Assembly (NCBI GenBank): GCA_964006375.1
Contig: OZ023263.1
Span: forward strand, 131,406,954 to 131,470,953
DNA: 64,000 nucleotides
Source: Tillus elongatus
Taxonomy: Eukaryota; Arthropoda; Insecta; Coleoptera; Cleridae
Direction of reading: 5' to 3'
Both the position numbers and the translations under genes were made by a program. The notes below the pieces were generated by a model. It had not been told where the DNA came from, made no database searches, and saw only the letters and a program-made list of their open reading frames with translations. Every line of letters starts with the position of its first letter. Within the stretch, counting starts at the first letter, position 1. Below, piece by piece: positions 10,278-23,634 of this stretch.

Positions 10278-12535
10278 GATATCGAGTTACAGATTATTTG
10301 ATTTTTATCCATTAACGTCCCTTCATATTATATATGAGTTTTATCGAATTTGGCGGACTTTCATTTTTTCGCAATTTTTCCATACTATGTCGTGTTTTTT
10401 TGAGCCAAAATTTTTTTGGTCTGAGATTAAGCTCAAATTGTGTTTGCACATACTTTAAACTTAGTTAAATGTCGGAATAAAATCAGTTCTTATGTAGCTC
10501 AAGAATTTTTCAATTTAGAGAGGTTTGAAAACTGTTCGAAAAAAACAAAAATAATTTTTTTATAAAAACTATCACAATTCTAAAACTATTGCAGATATCG
10601 AGTTACAGATTATTTGATTTTTATCCATTAACGTCCCTTCATATTATATATGAGTTTTATCGAATTCGGCGGACTTTCATTTTTTCGCAATTTTTCCATA
10701 CTGTCGTGTTCTTTTTTGAGCCAAAATTTTTTTGGTCTGAGATTAAGCTCAAATTGTGTCCGCCCATACTTTAAACTTACTTAAATGTCGGAGTAAAATC
10801 AGTTCTTATGTAACTCAAGAATTTTTCAATTTAGAGGTTTGAAGACTGTTCGAAAAAAACAAAAATAAGTTTTTACAAAAACTATCACAATTCTAAAACT
10901 AGTGCTGATATCGAGTTACAGATTATTTGATTTTTATCCATTATTGTCCCTTCATATTATATAGGAGTTTTATCGAATTTGGCGGACTTTCATTTTTTCG
11001 CAATGTTTCCATACTATATAAGTCGTGTTCTTTTTTGAGCCAAATTTTTTTTGGTCTGAGATTAAGCTCAAATTGTGTCCGCCTAGACTTTAAACTTAGT
11101 TAAATGTCGGAGTAAAATCAGTTCTTATGTAACTCAAGAATTTTTCAATTTAGAGAGGTTTGAAGACTGTTCGAAAAAAACAAAAATATTTTTTTACAAA
11201 AACTATCACAATTCTAAAACTATTGCAGATATCGAGTTGCAGATTATTTGATTTTTATCCATTAACGTCCCTTCATATTATATATGAGTTTTATCGAATT
11301 TGGCGGACTTTCATTTTTTCGCAATTTTTCCATACATGTCGTGTTCTTTTTTGAGCCAAATTTTTTTTGGTCTGAGACTAGGCTCAAATTGTGTCCGCCT
11401 AGACTTTAAACTTAGTTAAATGTCGGAGTAAAATCAGTTCTTATGTAGCTCAAGAATTTTTCAATTTAGAGAGGTTTGAAGACTGTCCCAAAAAACTAAA
11501 ATAATTTTCTACAAAAACTATCACAATTCTAAAACTATTGCGGATATCGAGTTACAGGTTATTTGATTTTTATCCATTAACATTACTTCATATTATATAT
11601 GAGTTTTATCGAATATGGCGGACTTTCATTTTTTCGCAATTTTTCCATACTATAGTCGTTTTCTTTTTTGAGCCAAAATTTTTTTGGTCTGAGATTAAGC
11701 TCAAATTGTGTTTGCACATACTTTAAACTTAGTTAAATGTCGGAATAAAATCAGTTCTTATGTAGCTCAAGAATTTTTCAATTTAGAGAGGTTTGAAGAC
11801 TGTCCCAAAAAACTAAAATAATTTTCTACAAAAACTATCACAATTCTGAAACTATTGCCGATATCGAGTTACAGATTATTTGATTTTTATCCATTAACGT
11901 TACTTCATATTATATGAGTTTTATCGAATATGGCGGACTTTCATTTTTTCGCAATTTTTCCATACTATGGAGTCGTGTTCTTTTTTGAGCCAAAATTTTT
12001 TTGGTTTGAGATTAAGCTCAAATTGTTTGCACATACTTTAAACTTAGTTAAATGTCGGAGTAAAATCAGTTCTTATGTAACTCAAGAATTTTTCAATTTA
12101 GAGAGGTTTGAAGACTGTTCGAAAAAAACAAAAATAATTTTTTACAAAAACTATCACAATTCTAAAACTATTGCAGATATCGAGTTGCAGATTATTTGAT
12201 TTTTATCCATTAACGTCCCTTCATATTATATATGAGTTTTATCGAATTTGGCGGACTTTCATTTTTTCGCAATTTTTCCATACTATGTCGTGTTTTTTTG
12301 AGCCAAAATTTTTTTGGTCTGAGATTAAGCTCAAATTGTGTTTGCACATACTTTAAACTTAGTTAAATGTCGGAATAAAATCAGTTCCTATGTAGCTCAA
12401 GAATTTTTCTATTTAGAGAGGTTTGAAGACTCCCAAAAAACTAAAATAATTTTCTACAAAAACTATCACAATTCTAAAACTATTGCCGATATCGAGTTAC
12501 AGATTATTTGATTTTTATCCATTAACGTTACTTCA

Positions 12536-12585
12536 AATTATATATGAGTTTTATCGAATATGGCGAACTTTCATTTTTTAGCAAT
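12536..12585. other. Breakpoint interval of a one-monomer (269-bp) loss in HOR A
   Basis: The left side has gccgatatc and cttcaaatt, as in the short monomer at 54111. The right side has ggcgaacttt, as in the insert-bearing monomer. In B and C a complete 269-bp monomer separates these markers. The crossover must lie between cttcaa and ggcgaac, in sequence common to both monomers. Confidence 0.9.
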
Positions 12586-12598
12586 TTTTCCATACTAC

Positions 12599-12964
12599 AT
12601 GAACAGCTGTTTATCTGCGTACGAAAGATTCAAGGTGAATGACATCGCTTTGTTGTACGATCAATACGCACCCCGACTAACGTGGAAGATGGTGCGAATT
12701 AGCCAAGTTTACCATGGTAGAGATGGAAGAACTCGAGCCTGCGAGGTCCAACTTCCCAGTGGAACATTACTTCGAAGGCCTATACAGTTGCTATATCCAT
12801 TAGAACTTCCTACCGTCCCCCCCGAGGATGTAGAAAATATATTAAAGGTCCCTGGTTCGTTCATAATTGTCTATTGGAAATATTGGCTCCAGCGTTATAT
12901 TTTCACAATGCGTTACACTTAAATTGGTAGTAAAGGGCTCGAGTTCACTTAAAAACATATCTAA
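12599..12964 (+). pseudogene. DUF5641-like fragment, copy 2
   Basis: The structure is that of copy 1, with the open frame at 12560-12922. It has Phe24, Tyr51 and Asp90. The only private change I see in the coding part is silent (tctgcg instead of tcggcg, Ser19). It lies next to the missing 269-bp monomer of HOR A. Confidence 0.8.
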
Positions 12965-14336
12965 AGTCGTGTTCTTTTTTGAGACAAAATTTTTTTGGTC
13001 TGAGATTAAGTTCAAATTTTGTTTGCACATACTTTAAACTTAGTTAAATGTCGGAATAAAATCAGTTCTTATGTAGCTCAAGAATTTTTCAATTTAGAGA
13101 GGTTTGAAAACTGTTCCAAAAAAACAAAAATAATTTTCTATAAAAACTATCACAATTCTAAAACTATTGCAGATATCGAGTTACAGATTATTTGATTTTT
13201 ATCCATTAACGTCCCTTCATATTATATATGAGTTATATCGAATTTGGCGGACTTTCATTTTTTGCAACTTTTCCATACTATGTCGTGTTCTTTTTTGAGC
13301 CAAAATTTTTTTGGTCTGAGATTAAGCTCAAATTGTGTCCGCCCATACTTTAAACTTAGTTAAATGTCGGAGTAAAATCAGTTCTTATGTAACTCAAGAA
13401 TTTTTCAATTTAGAGAGGTTTGAAGACTGTTCGAAAAAAACAAAAATAATTTTCTATAAAAACTATCACAATTCTAAAACTATTGCAGATATCGAGTTAC
13501 AGATTATTTGATTTGTATCCATTAACGTCCCTTCATATTATATGAGTTTTATCGAATTCGGCGGACTTTCATTTTTTCGCAATTTTTCCATACTATGTCG
13601 TGTTCTTTTTTGACCCAAATTTGTTTGGTCTGAGATTAAGCTCAAATTGTGTCCGCCCATACTTTAAACTTAGTTAAATGTCGGAGTAAAATCAGTTCTT
13701 ATGTAACTCAAGAATTTTTCAATTTAGAGAGGTTTGAAGACTGTTCGAAAAAAACAAAAATAATTTTTTACAAGAACTATCACAATTCTAAATCTATTGC
13801 GGATATCAAGTTACAGATTATTTGATTTTTATCCATTAACGTTACTTCATATTATATATGAGTTTTATCGAATATGGCGGACTTTCATTTTTTCGCAATT
13901 TTTTCGTGTTCTTTTTTGAGCCAAAATTTTTTTGGTCTGAGATTAACCTCAAATTGTGTCCGCCTAGACTTTAAACTTAGTTAAATGTCGGAGTCAAATC
14001 AGTTCTTATGTAGCTCAAGAATTTTTCAATTTAGAGAGGTTTGAAAACTGTTCCAAAAAAACAAAAATTATTTTCTAGAAAAACTATCACAATTCTAAAA
14101 CTATTGCAGATATCGAGTTACAGATTATTTGATTTTTATCCATTAACGTCCCTTCATATTATATATGAGTTTTATCGAATTCGGCGGACTTTCATTTTTT
14201 CGGAATTTTTCCATATTTAAGTCGTGTTCTTTTTTGAGCCAAAATTTTTTTGGTCTGAGATTAAGCACAAATTGTGTCCGCCCATACTTTAAACTAGTTA
14301 AATGTCTGAGTAAAATCAGTTCTTATGTAACTCAAG

Positions 14337-14344
14337 AATTTTTT
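14337..14344. other. 49-bp deletion junction in HOR A
   Basis: HOR A reads caagaattttttacaaa, whereas B (about 37250) and C (about 56229) have 49 further bases between two copies of aattttt. Exactly one of the two direct repeats remains, as expected for replication slippage or microhomology repair. Confidence 0.92.
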
Positions 14345-14690
14345 ACAAAAACTATCACAATTCTAAAACTATTGCAGATATCGAGTTACAGATTATTTGA
14401 TTTGTATCCATTAACGTCCCTTCATATTATATGAGTTTTATCGAATTCGGCGGACTTTCATTTTTTCGCAATTTTTCCATACTATGTCGTGTTCTTTTTT
14501 GAGCCAAAATTTTTTTGGTCTGAGATTAAGCTCAAATTGTGTCCGCCTATATTTTAAATCTAGTTAAATGTCGGAGTAAAATCAGTTCTTATGTAACTCA
14601 AGAATTTTTCAATTTAGAGAGGTTTGAAGACTGTTCCAAAAAAACAAAATATTTTTTTACAAAAACTATCACAATTCTAAAACTATTGCG

Positions 14691-14959
14691 GATATCGAGT
14701 TACAGATTATTTGATTTTTATCCATTAACGTTACTTCATATTATATATGAGTTTTATCGAATATGGCGGACTTTCATTTAATTTTGGTCTGAGATTAAGC
14801 TCAAATTGTGTTTGAACGTACTTTAAACTTAGTTAAATGTCGGAATAAAATCAGTTCTTATGTAGCTCAAGAATTTTTCAATTTAGAGAGGTTTGAAGAC
14901 TGTCCCAAAAAACTAAAATAATTTTCTACAAAAACTATCACAATTCTAAAACTATTGCG
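14691..14959 (+). repeat. Short 269-bp monomer, beta block HOR A
   Basis: Same subtype as 6313 (catttaattttggtctg and tttgaacgtac), at the equivalent distance after insert 2. Confidence 0.9.
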
Positions 14960-17160
14960 GATATCGAGTTACAGATTATTTGATTTTTATCCATTAACGT
15001 TACTTCATATTATATATGAGTTTTATCGAATATGGCGGACTTTCATTTTTTCGCAATTTTTCCATACTATAAGTCGTGTTCTTTTTTGAGCCAAAATTTT
15101 TTTGGTTTGAGATTAAGCTTAAATTGTGTTTGCACATACTTTAAACTTAGTTAAATGTCGGAATAAAATCAGTTCTTATGTAACTCAAGAATTTTTCCAT
15201 TTAGAGAGGTTTGAAGACTGTTCGAAAAAAACAAAAATAATTTTTTACAAAAACTATCACAATTCTAAATCTATTGCGGATATCGAGTTACAGATTATTT
15301 GATTTTTATCCATTAACGTTACTTCATATTATATATGAGTTTTATCGAATATGGTGGACTTTCATTTTTTCGCAATTTTTCCATTTCGTGTTCTTTTTGG
15401 AGCCAAAATTTTTTTGGTTTGAGATTAAGCTTAAATTGTGTTTGCACATACTTTAAACTTAGTTAAATGTCGGAATGAAATCAGTTCTTATGTAACTCAA
15501 GAATTTTTCCATTTAGAGAGGTTTGAAGACTGTTCGAAAAAACAAAAATAATTTTTTTACAAAAACTATCACAATTCTAAATCTATTGCGGATATCGAGT
15601 TACAGATTATTTGATTTTTATCCATTAACGTTACTTCATATTATATATGAGTTTTATCGAATATGGCGGACTTTAATTTTTTCGCAATTTTTCAATACTA
15701 TAAGTCGTGTTCTTTTTTGGGCCAAAATTTTTTTGGTCTGAGATTAGGCTCAAATTGTGTCCGCCTAGACTTTAAACTTAGTTAAATGTCGGAGTACAAT
15801 CAGTTCTTATGTAACTCAAGAATTTCTCAATTTAGAGAGGTTTGAAGACTGTCCCAAAAAACTAAAATAATTTTCTACAAAAACTATCACAATTCTAAAA
15901 CTATTGCGGATATCGAGTTACAGGTTATTTGATTTTTATCGATTAACGTTACTTCATATTATATATGAGTTTTATCGAAGATGGCGGACTTTCATTTTTT
16001 CGCAATTTTTCCATACTATAGTCGTGTTCTTTTTTGAGCCAAAATTTTTTTGGTCTGAGATTAAGCTCAAATTGTGTTTGCACATACTTTAACTTAGTTA
16101 AATGTCGGAATAAAATCAGTTCTTATGTAGCTCAAGAATTTTTCAATTTAGAGAGGTTTGAAGACTGTCCCAAAAAACTAAAATAATTTTCTACAAAAAC
16201 TATCACAATTCTGAAACTATTGCCGATATCGAGTTACAGATTATTTGATTTTTATCCATTAACGTTACTTCATATTATATATGAGTTTTATCGAATATGG
16301 CGGACTTTCATTTTTTCGCAATTTTTCCATACTATGGAGTCGTGTTCTTTTTTGAGCCAAAATTTTTTTGGTTTGAGATTAAGCTCAAATTGTGTTTGCA
16401 CATACTTTAAACTTAGTTAAATGTCGGAATAAAATCAGTTCTTATGTAGCTCAAGAATTTTTCAATTTAGAGAGGTTTGAAAACTGTTCCAAAAAAACAA
16501 AAATAATTTTCTATCTATCACAATTCTAAAACTATTGCAGATATCGAGTTACAGATTATTTGATTTTTATCCATTAAAGTCCCTTCACATTATATATGAG
16601 TTTTATCGAATTCGGTGGACTTTAATTTTTTCGCAATTTTCCATAAGTCGTGTTCTTTTTTGAGCCAAAATTTTTTTGGTGTGAGATTAAGCTCAAATTG
16701 TGTCCGCCTATACTTTAAACTTAGTTAAATGTCGGAGTAAAATCAGTTCTTATGTAACTCAAGGATTTTTAAATTTAGAGAGGTTTGAAAACTGTTCCAA
16801 AAAAACAAAAATAATTTTCTATAAAAACTATCACAATTCTAAAACTATTGCGGATATCGAGTTACAGATTATTTGATTTTTATCCATTAACGTTACTTCA
16901 TATTATATGAGTTTTATCGAATATGGCGGACTTTCATTTTTTCGCAATTTTTCCATACTGTGTTCTTTTTTGGGCCAAAATTTTTTTGGTCTGAGATTAG
17001 GCTCAAATTGTGTCCGCCTAGACTTTAAACTTAGTTAAATGTCGGAGTAAAATCAGTTCTTATGTAACTCAAAATTTTTCAATTTAGAGAGGTTTGAAGA
17101 CTGTCCTAAAAAACTAAAATAATTTTCTACAAAAACTATCACAATTCTAAAACTATTGCC

Positions 17161-17429
17161 GATATCGAGTTACAGGTTATTTGATTTTTATCCATTAACG
17201 TTACTTCATATTATATATGAGTTTTATCGAATATGGAGGACTTTCATTTCATTTTAGTCTGAGATTAAGCTCAAATTGTGTTTGCACATACTTTAAACTT
17301 AGTTAAATGGCGAAATAAAATCAGTTCTTATGTAGCTCAAGAATTTTTCAATTTAGAGAGGTTTGAAGACTGTCCAAAGAAACTAAAATAATTTTCTACA
17401 AAAACTATCACAATTCTAAAACTATTGCA
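17161..17429 (+). repeat. Short 269-bp monomer with catttcattttagtctg
   Basis: A third subtype of the 269-bp form, with ggaggactt, ttcattttagtctg and aaatggcgaaat instead of aaatgtcggaat. It occurs again only at 59102, because HOR B has lost this region. Confidence 0.88.
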
Positions 17430-20251
17430 GATATCGAGTTGCAGATTATTTGATTTTTATCCATTAACGTCCCTTCATATTATATATGAGTTTTATCGAA
17501 TTTGGCGGACTTTCATTTTTTCGCAATTTTTCCATACTAAGTCGTGTTCATTTTTGAGCCAAATTTTTTTTGGTCTGAGATTAAGCTTAAATTGTATCCG
17601 CCTAGACTTTAAACTTAGTTAAATGTCGGAGTAAAATCAGTTCTTATGTAACTCAAGAATTTTTCAATTTAGAGAGGTTTAAAGACTGTCCCAAAAAACT
17701 AAAATAATTTTCTACAAAAACTATCACAATTCTAAAACTATCGCAGATATCGAGTTACAGATTATTTGATTTTTATCCATTAAAGTCCCTTCATATTATA
17801 TATGAGTTTAACGAATATGGCGGACTTTCATTTTTTCGAAATTTTTCCATACTATTAAGTCGTGTTCTTTTTTGAGCCAAAATTTTTTTGGTCTGAGAAA
17901 AAGCTCAAATTGTGTTTGCACATACTTTAAACTTAGTTAAATGTCGGAATAAAATCAGTTCTTATGTAGCTCAAGAATTTTTCAATTTAGAGAGGTTTGA
18001 AGACTGTCCCAAAAAACTAAAATAATTTTTTACAAAAACTATCACAATTCTAAAACTATTGCCGATATCGAGTTACAGATTATTTGATTTTTATCCATTA
18101 ACGTCCCTTCATATTATATATGAGTTTTATCGAATTCGGCGGACTTTCATTTTTTCACAATTTTTCCATATCTTTTTTGAGCCAAATTTTTTTTGTTTTG
18201 AGATGAAGCTCAAATTGTGTCCGCCCATACTTTAAACTTAGTTAAATGTCGGAGTAAAATCAGTTCTTATGTAACTCAAGAATTTTTCAATTTAGAGAGG
18301 TTTGAAGACTGTTCGAAAAAAACAAAAATAATTTTTTACAAAAACTATCACAATTCTAAAACTATTGCAGATATCGAGTTGCAGATTATTTGATTTTTAT
18401 CCATTAACGCCCCTTCATATTATATATGAGTTTTATCGAATTTGGCGGACTTTCATTTTTTCGCAATTTTTCCATACGTCGTGTTCTTTTTTTAGGCCAA
18501 ATTTTTTTTGGTCTGAGATTAAGCTCAAATTGTGTTTGCACATACTTTAAACTTAGTTAAATGTCGGAATAAAATCAGTTCTTATGTAGCTCAAGAATTT
18601 TTCAATTTAGAGAGGTTTGAAAACTGTTCCAAGAAAACCAAAAAAATTTTATATAAAAACTATCACAATTCTAAAACTATTGCAGATATCGAGTTACAGA
18701 TTATTTGATTTTTATCCATTAAAGTCCCTTCATATTATGAGTTTTATCGAATTCGGCGGACTTTCATTTTTTGCAATTTTTCCATAAGTCGTGTTCTTTT
18801 TTGAGCCAAAATTTTTTTGGTTTGAGATTAAGTTCAAATTGTGTTTGCACATACTTTAAACTTAGTTAAATGTCGGAATAAAATCAGTTCTTATGTCGCT
18901 CAAGAATTTTTCAATTTAGAGAGGTTTGAAAACTGTTCCAAAAAAACAAAAATAATTTTCTATAAAAACTATCACAATTCTAAAACTATTGCAGATATCG
19001 AGTTACAGATTATTTGATTTTTATCCATTAACGTCCCTGCATATTATATATGAGTTTTATCGAATTTGGCGGACTTTCATTTTTTCGCAATTTTTCCATT
19101 TCGTGTTCTTTTTTGGGCCAAAATTTTTTTGGTCTGAGACTAGGCTCAAATTGTGTCCGCCTAGACTTTAAACTTAGTTAAATGTCGGAGTAAAATCAGT
19201 TCTTATGTAGCTCAAGAATTTTTCAATTTAGAGAGGTTTGAAGACTGTCCCAAAAAACTAAAATAATTTTCTACAAAAACTATCACAATTCTAAAACTAT
19301 TGCGGATATCGAGTTACAGGTTATTTGATTTTTATCCATTAACATTACTTCATATTATATATGAGTTTTATCGAATATGGCGGACTTTCATTTTTTCGCA
19401 ATTTTTCCATACTATAGTCGTGTTCTTTTTTGAGCCAAAATTTTTTTGGTCTGAGATTAAGCTCAAATTGTGTTTGCACATACTTTAAACTTAGTTAAAT
19501 GTCGGAATAAAATCAGTTCTTATGTAGCTCAAGAATTTTTCAATTTAGAGAGGTTTGAAGACTGTCCCAAAAAACTGAAATAATTTTCTACAAAAACTAT
19601 CACAATTCTGAAACTATTGCCGATATCGAGTTACAGATTATTTGATTTTTATCCATTAACGTTACTTCATATTATATGAGTTTTATCGAATATGGCGGAC
19701 TTTCATTTTTTCGCAATTTTTCCATACTATGGAGTCGTGTTCTTTTTTGAGCCAAAATTTTTTTGGTTTGAGATTAAGCTCAAATTGTTTGCACATACTT
19801 TAAACTTAGTTAAATGTCGGAGTAAAATCAGTTCTTATGTAACTCAAGAATTTTTCAATTTAGAGAGGTTTGAAGACTGTTCGAAAAAAACAAAAATAAT
19901 TTTTTACAAAAACTATCACAATTCTAAAACTATTGCAGATATCGAGTTGCAGATTATTTGATTTTTATCCATTAACGTCCCTTCATATTATATATGAGTT
20001 TTATCGAATTTGGCGGACTTTCATTTTTTCGCAATTTTTCCATACTATGTCGTGTTTTTTTGAGCCAAAATTTTTTTGGTCTGAGATTAAGCTCAAATTG
20101 TGTTTGCACATACTTTAAACTTAGTTAAATGTCGGAATAAAATCAGTTCCTATGTAGCTCAAGAATTTTTCAATTTAGAGAGGTTTGAAAACTGTCCCAA
20201 AAAACTAAAATAATTTTCTACAAAAACTATCACAATTCTAAAACTATTGCC

Positions 20252-20520
20252 GATATCGAGTTACAGATTATTTGATTTTTATCCATTAACGTTACTTCAA
20301 ATTATATATGAGTTTTATCGAATATGGCGGACTTTCATTTAATTTTGATCTGAGATTAAGCTCAAATTGTGTTTGCACATACTTTAAACTTAGTTAAATG
20401 TCGGAATAAAATCAGTTCTTATGTAGCTCAAGAATTTTTCAATTTAGAGAGGTTTGAAGACTGTCCCAAAAAACTAAAATAATTTTCTACAAAAACTATC
20501 ACAATTCTAAAACTATTGCG
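20252..20520 (+). repeat. Short 269-bp monomer, upstream of insert 3
   Basis: It matches 3790 but has gattaagctc rather than gattgagctc, a marker of the gamma-position insert also present at 39819 and 62194. Confidence 0.9.
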
Positions 20521-20631
20521 GATATCGAGTTACAGATTATTTGATTTTTATCCATTAACGTTACTTCATATTATATATGAGTTTTATCGAATATGGCGAA
20601 CTTTCATTTTTTAGCAATTTTTCCATACTAC

Positions 20632-20997
20632 ATGAACAGCTGTTTATCGGCGTACGAAAGATTCAAGGTGAATGACATCGCTTTGTTGTACGATCAATAC
20701 GCACCCCGACTAACGTGGAAGATGGTGCGAATTAGCCAAGTTAACCATGGTAGAGATGGAAGAACTCGAGCCTGCGAGGTCCAACTTCCCAGTGGAACAT
20801 TACTTCGAAGGCCTATACAGTTGCTATATCCATTAGAACTTCCTACCGTCCCCCCCGAGGTTGTAGAAAATATATTAAAGGTCCCTGGTTCGTTCATAAT
20901 TGTCTATTGGAAATATTGGCTCCAGCGTTATATTTTCACAATGCGTTACACTTAAATTGGTAGTAAAGGGCTCGAGTTCACTTAAAAACATATCTAA
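20632..20997 (+). pseudogene. DUF5641-like fragment, copy 3
   Basis: This is the gamma-position copy, with the open frame at 20593-20955. It has Asn51 (aac) and Val90 (gtt) in place of Tyr and Asp. Asn51 lies just before the conserved GRDG turn. It shares both changes with copy 6. Confidence 0.8.
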
Positions 20998-21834
20998 AGT
21001 CGTGTTCTTTTTTGAGACAAAATTTTTTTGGTCTGAGATTAAGTTCAAATTTTGTTTGCACATACTTTAAACTTAGTTAAATGTCGGAATAGAATCAGTT
21101 CTTATGTAGCTCAAGAATTTTTCAATTTAGAGAGGTTTGAAAACTGTTCCAAAAAAACAAAAAAAATTTTCTATAAAAACTATCACAATTCTAAAACTAT
21201 TGCAGATATCGAGTTACAGATTATTTGATTTTTATCCATTAACGTCCCTTCATATTATATATGAGTTATATCGAATTTGGCGGACTTTCATTTTTTGCAA
21301 CTTTTCCATACTATGTCGTGTTCTTTTTTGAGCCAAAATTTTTTTGGTCTGAGATTAAGCTCAAATTGTGTCCGCCCATACTTTAAACTTAGTTAAATGT
21401 CGGAGTAAAATCAGTTCTTATGTAACTCAAGAATTTTTCAATTTAGAAAGGTTTGAAGACTGTTGGAAAAAAACAAAAATAATTTTCTATAAAAACTATC
21501 ACAATTCTAAAACTATTGCAGATATCGAGTTACAGATTATTTGATTTGTATCCATTAACGTCCCTTCATATTATATGAGTTTTATCGAATTCGGCGGACT
21601 TTCATTTTTTCGCAATTTTTCCATACTATGTCGTGTTCTTTTTTGAGCCAAAATTTGTTTGGTCTGAGATTAAGCTCAAATTGTGTCCGCCCATACTTTA
21701 ACTCAGTTAAATGTCGGAGTAAAATCAGTTCTTATGTAACTCAAGAATTTTTCAATTTAGAGAGGTTTGAAGACTGTTCGAAAAAAACAAAAATAATTTT
21801 TTACAAAAACTATCACAATTCTAAATCTATTGCG

Positions 21835-22124
21835 GATATCAAGTTACAGATTATTTGATTTTTATCCATTAACGTTACTTCATATTATATATGAGTTTTA
21901 TCGAATATGGCGGACTTTCATTTTTTCGCAATTTTTCCATACTATAGTCGTGTTCTTTTTTGAGCCAAATTGTGTCCGCCTAGACTTTAAACTTAGTTAA
22001 ATGTCGGAGTCAAATCAGTTCTTATGTAGCTCAAGAATTTTTCAATTTAGGGAGGTTTGAAAACTGTTACAAAAAAACAAAAATTATTTTCTATAAAAAC
22101 TATCACAATTCTAAAACTATTGCA
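21835..22124 (+). repeat. Short 290-bp monomer at the HOR A/B junction
   Basis: Here gagccaaatt runs directly into gtgtccgcc. It lacks about 25 bp that normally hold the T-run and ggtctgagattaagctc. The flanking ccaaaatt and tcaaattg give a short homology (caaatt) that could explain the loss. It occurs only at the start of HOR units. Confidence 0.88.
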
Positions 22125-23401
22125 GATATCGAGTTACAGATTATTTGATTTTTATCCATTAACGTCCCTTCATATTATATATGAGTTTTATCGAATTCGG
22201 CGGACTTTCATTTTTTCGGAATTTTTCCATATTTAAGTCGTGTTCTTTTTTGAGCCAAAATTTTTTTGGTCTGAGATTAAGCACAAATTGTGTCCGCCCA
22301 TACTTTAAACTAGTTAAATGTCGGAGTAAAATCAGTTCTTATGTAACTCAAGAATTTTTCAATTTAGAGAGGTTTGAAGACTGTTCGAAAAAAACAAAAA
22401 TAATTTTTTACAAAAACTATCACAATTCTAAAACTATTGCAGATATCGAGTTACAGATTATTTGATTTTTATCCATTAACGTCCCTTCATATTATATATG
22501 CGTTTTATCGAATTTGGCGGACTTTCATTTTTTCGCAATTTTTCAATACTATACTATACAAAGTCGTGTTCTTTTTTGAGCCAAAATTTTTTTGGTCTGA
22601 GATTAAGCTCAAATTGTGTCCGCCCATACTTTAAACTTAGTTAAATGTCGGAGTAAAATCAGTTCTTATGTAGCTCAAGAATTTTTCAATTTAGAGAGGT
22701 TTGAAAACTGTTCGAAAAAAACAAAAATAATTTTTTTATAAAAACTATCACAATTCTAAAACTATTGCAGATATCGAGTTACAGATTATTTGATTTTTAT
22801 CCATTAACGTCCCTTCATATTATATATGAGTTTTATCGAATTCGGCGGACTTTCATTTTTTCGCAATTTTTCCATACTGTCGTGTTCTTTTTTGAGCCAA
22901 AATTTTTTTGGTCTGAGATTAAGCTCAAATTGTGTCCGCCCATACTTTAAACTTACTTAAATGTCGGAGTAAAATCAGTTCTTATGTAACTCAAGAATTT
23001 TTCAATTTAGAGAGGTTTGAAGACTGTTCGAAAAAAACAAAAATAATTTTTTACAAAAACTATCACAATTCTAAAACTATTGCAGATATCGAGTTACAGA
23101 TTATTTGATTTTTATCCATTAACGTCCCTTCATATTATATATGAGTTTTATCGAATTTGGCGGACTTTCATTTTTTCGGAATTTTTCCATACTATGTCGT
23201 GTTCTTTTTTGAGCCAAAATTTTTTTGGTCTGAGATTAAGCTCAAATTGTGTTTGCACATACTTTAAACTTAGTTAAATGTCGGAGTAAAATCAGTTCTT
23301 ATGTAGCTCAAGAATTTTTCAATTTAGAGAGGTTTGAAAACTGTTCCAAAAAAACAAAAATAATTTTCTACAAAAACTATCACAATTCTAAAACTATTGC
23401 C

Positions 23402-23634
23402 GATATCGAGTTACCGATTTTTCCATAAGTCGTGTTCTTTTTTGAGCCAAAATTTTTTTGGTCTGAGATTAAGCTCAAATTGTGTCCGCCCATACTTTAA
23501 ACTTAGTTAAATGTTGGAGTAAAATCAGTTCTTATGTAACTCAAGAATTTTTCACTTTAGAGAGGTTTGAAGACTGTTCGAAAAAAACAAAAATAATTTT
23601 TTACAAAAACTATCACAATTCTAAAACTATTGCA
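23402..23634 (+). repeat. Short 233-bp monomer, HOR B copy 1
   Basis: Orthologous in position to 1349-1581, with the same junction. Confidence 0.9.

Larger units (their letters stand above)
4170..12598 (+). repeat. Alpha block of HOR A (insert 1 to insert 2)
   Basis: Length is 8,429 bp against 8,700 bp in HOR C, because one 269-bp monomer is missing at the right end. After the insert come about 26 monomers, including short forms at 6313 (269 bp) and 10045 (233 bp). The first 3.7 kb is colinear with the start of the beta block; the last 2.5 kb resembles the region upstream of insert 1. There is no gene outside the insert. Confidence 0.85.
12599..20631 (+). repeat. Beta block of HOR A (insert 2 to insert 3)
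   Basis: Length is 8,033 bp against 8,083 bp in HOR C; the 49-bp deletion near 14340 explains the difference. It carries short 269-bp monomers at 14691, 17161 and 20252. The part between about 16.4 and 19.7 kb is the segment missing from HOR B. No gene is present outside the insert. Confidence 0.85.
1..22053 (+). repeat. Higher-order repeat copy A (22,053 bp)
   Basis: The unit runs from ggtttgaaaactgttac to the next occurrence of the same variant at 22054. It holds about 68 monomers and three DUF5641 inserts (4170, 12599, 20632). Compared with copy C it lacks a 269-bp monomer just upstream of its second insert and 49 bp near 14340. Adding these back gives about 22,371 bp, close to the 22,375 bp of copy C. 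It carries private variants not seen in B or C, for example gattatgtg at about 1600, gggttgag at about 1722, and a Leu codon (ctc) in its first insert. Confidence 0.93.

Noticed and set aside
20694..20897. Minus-strand 67-codon frame starting MNEPGTFN at inserts 3 and 6
   Set aside because: It is a shadow of the DUF5641 frame on the other strand. It opens only in the two copies with the Asn51 and Val90 changes.
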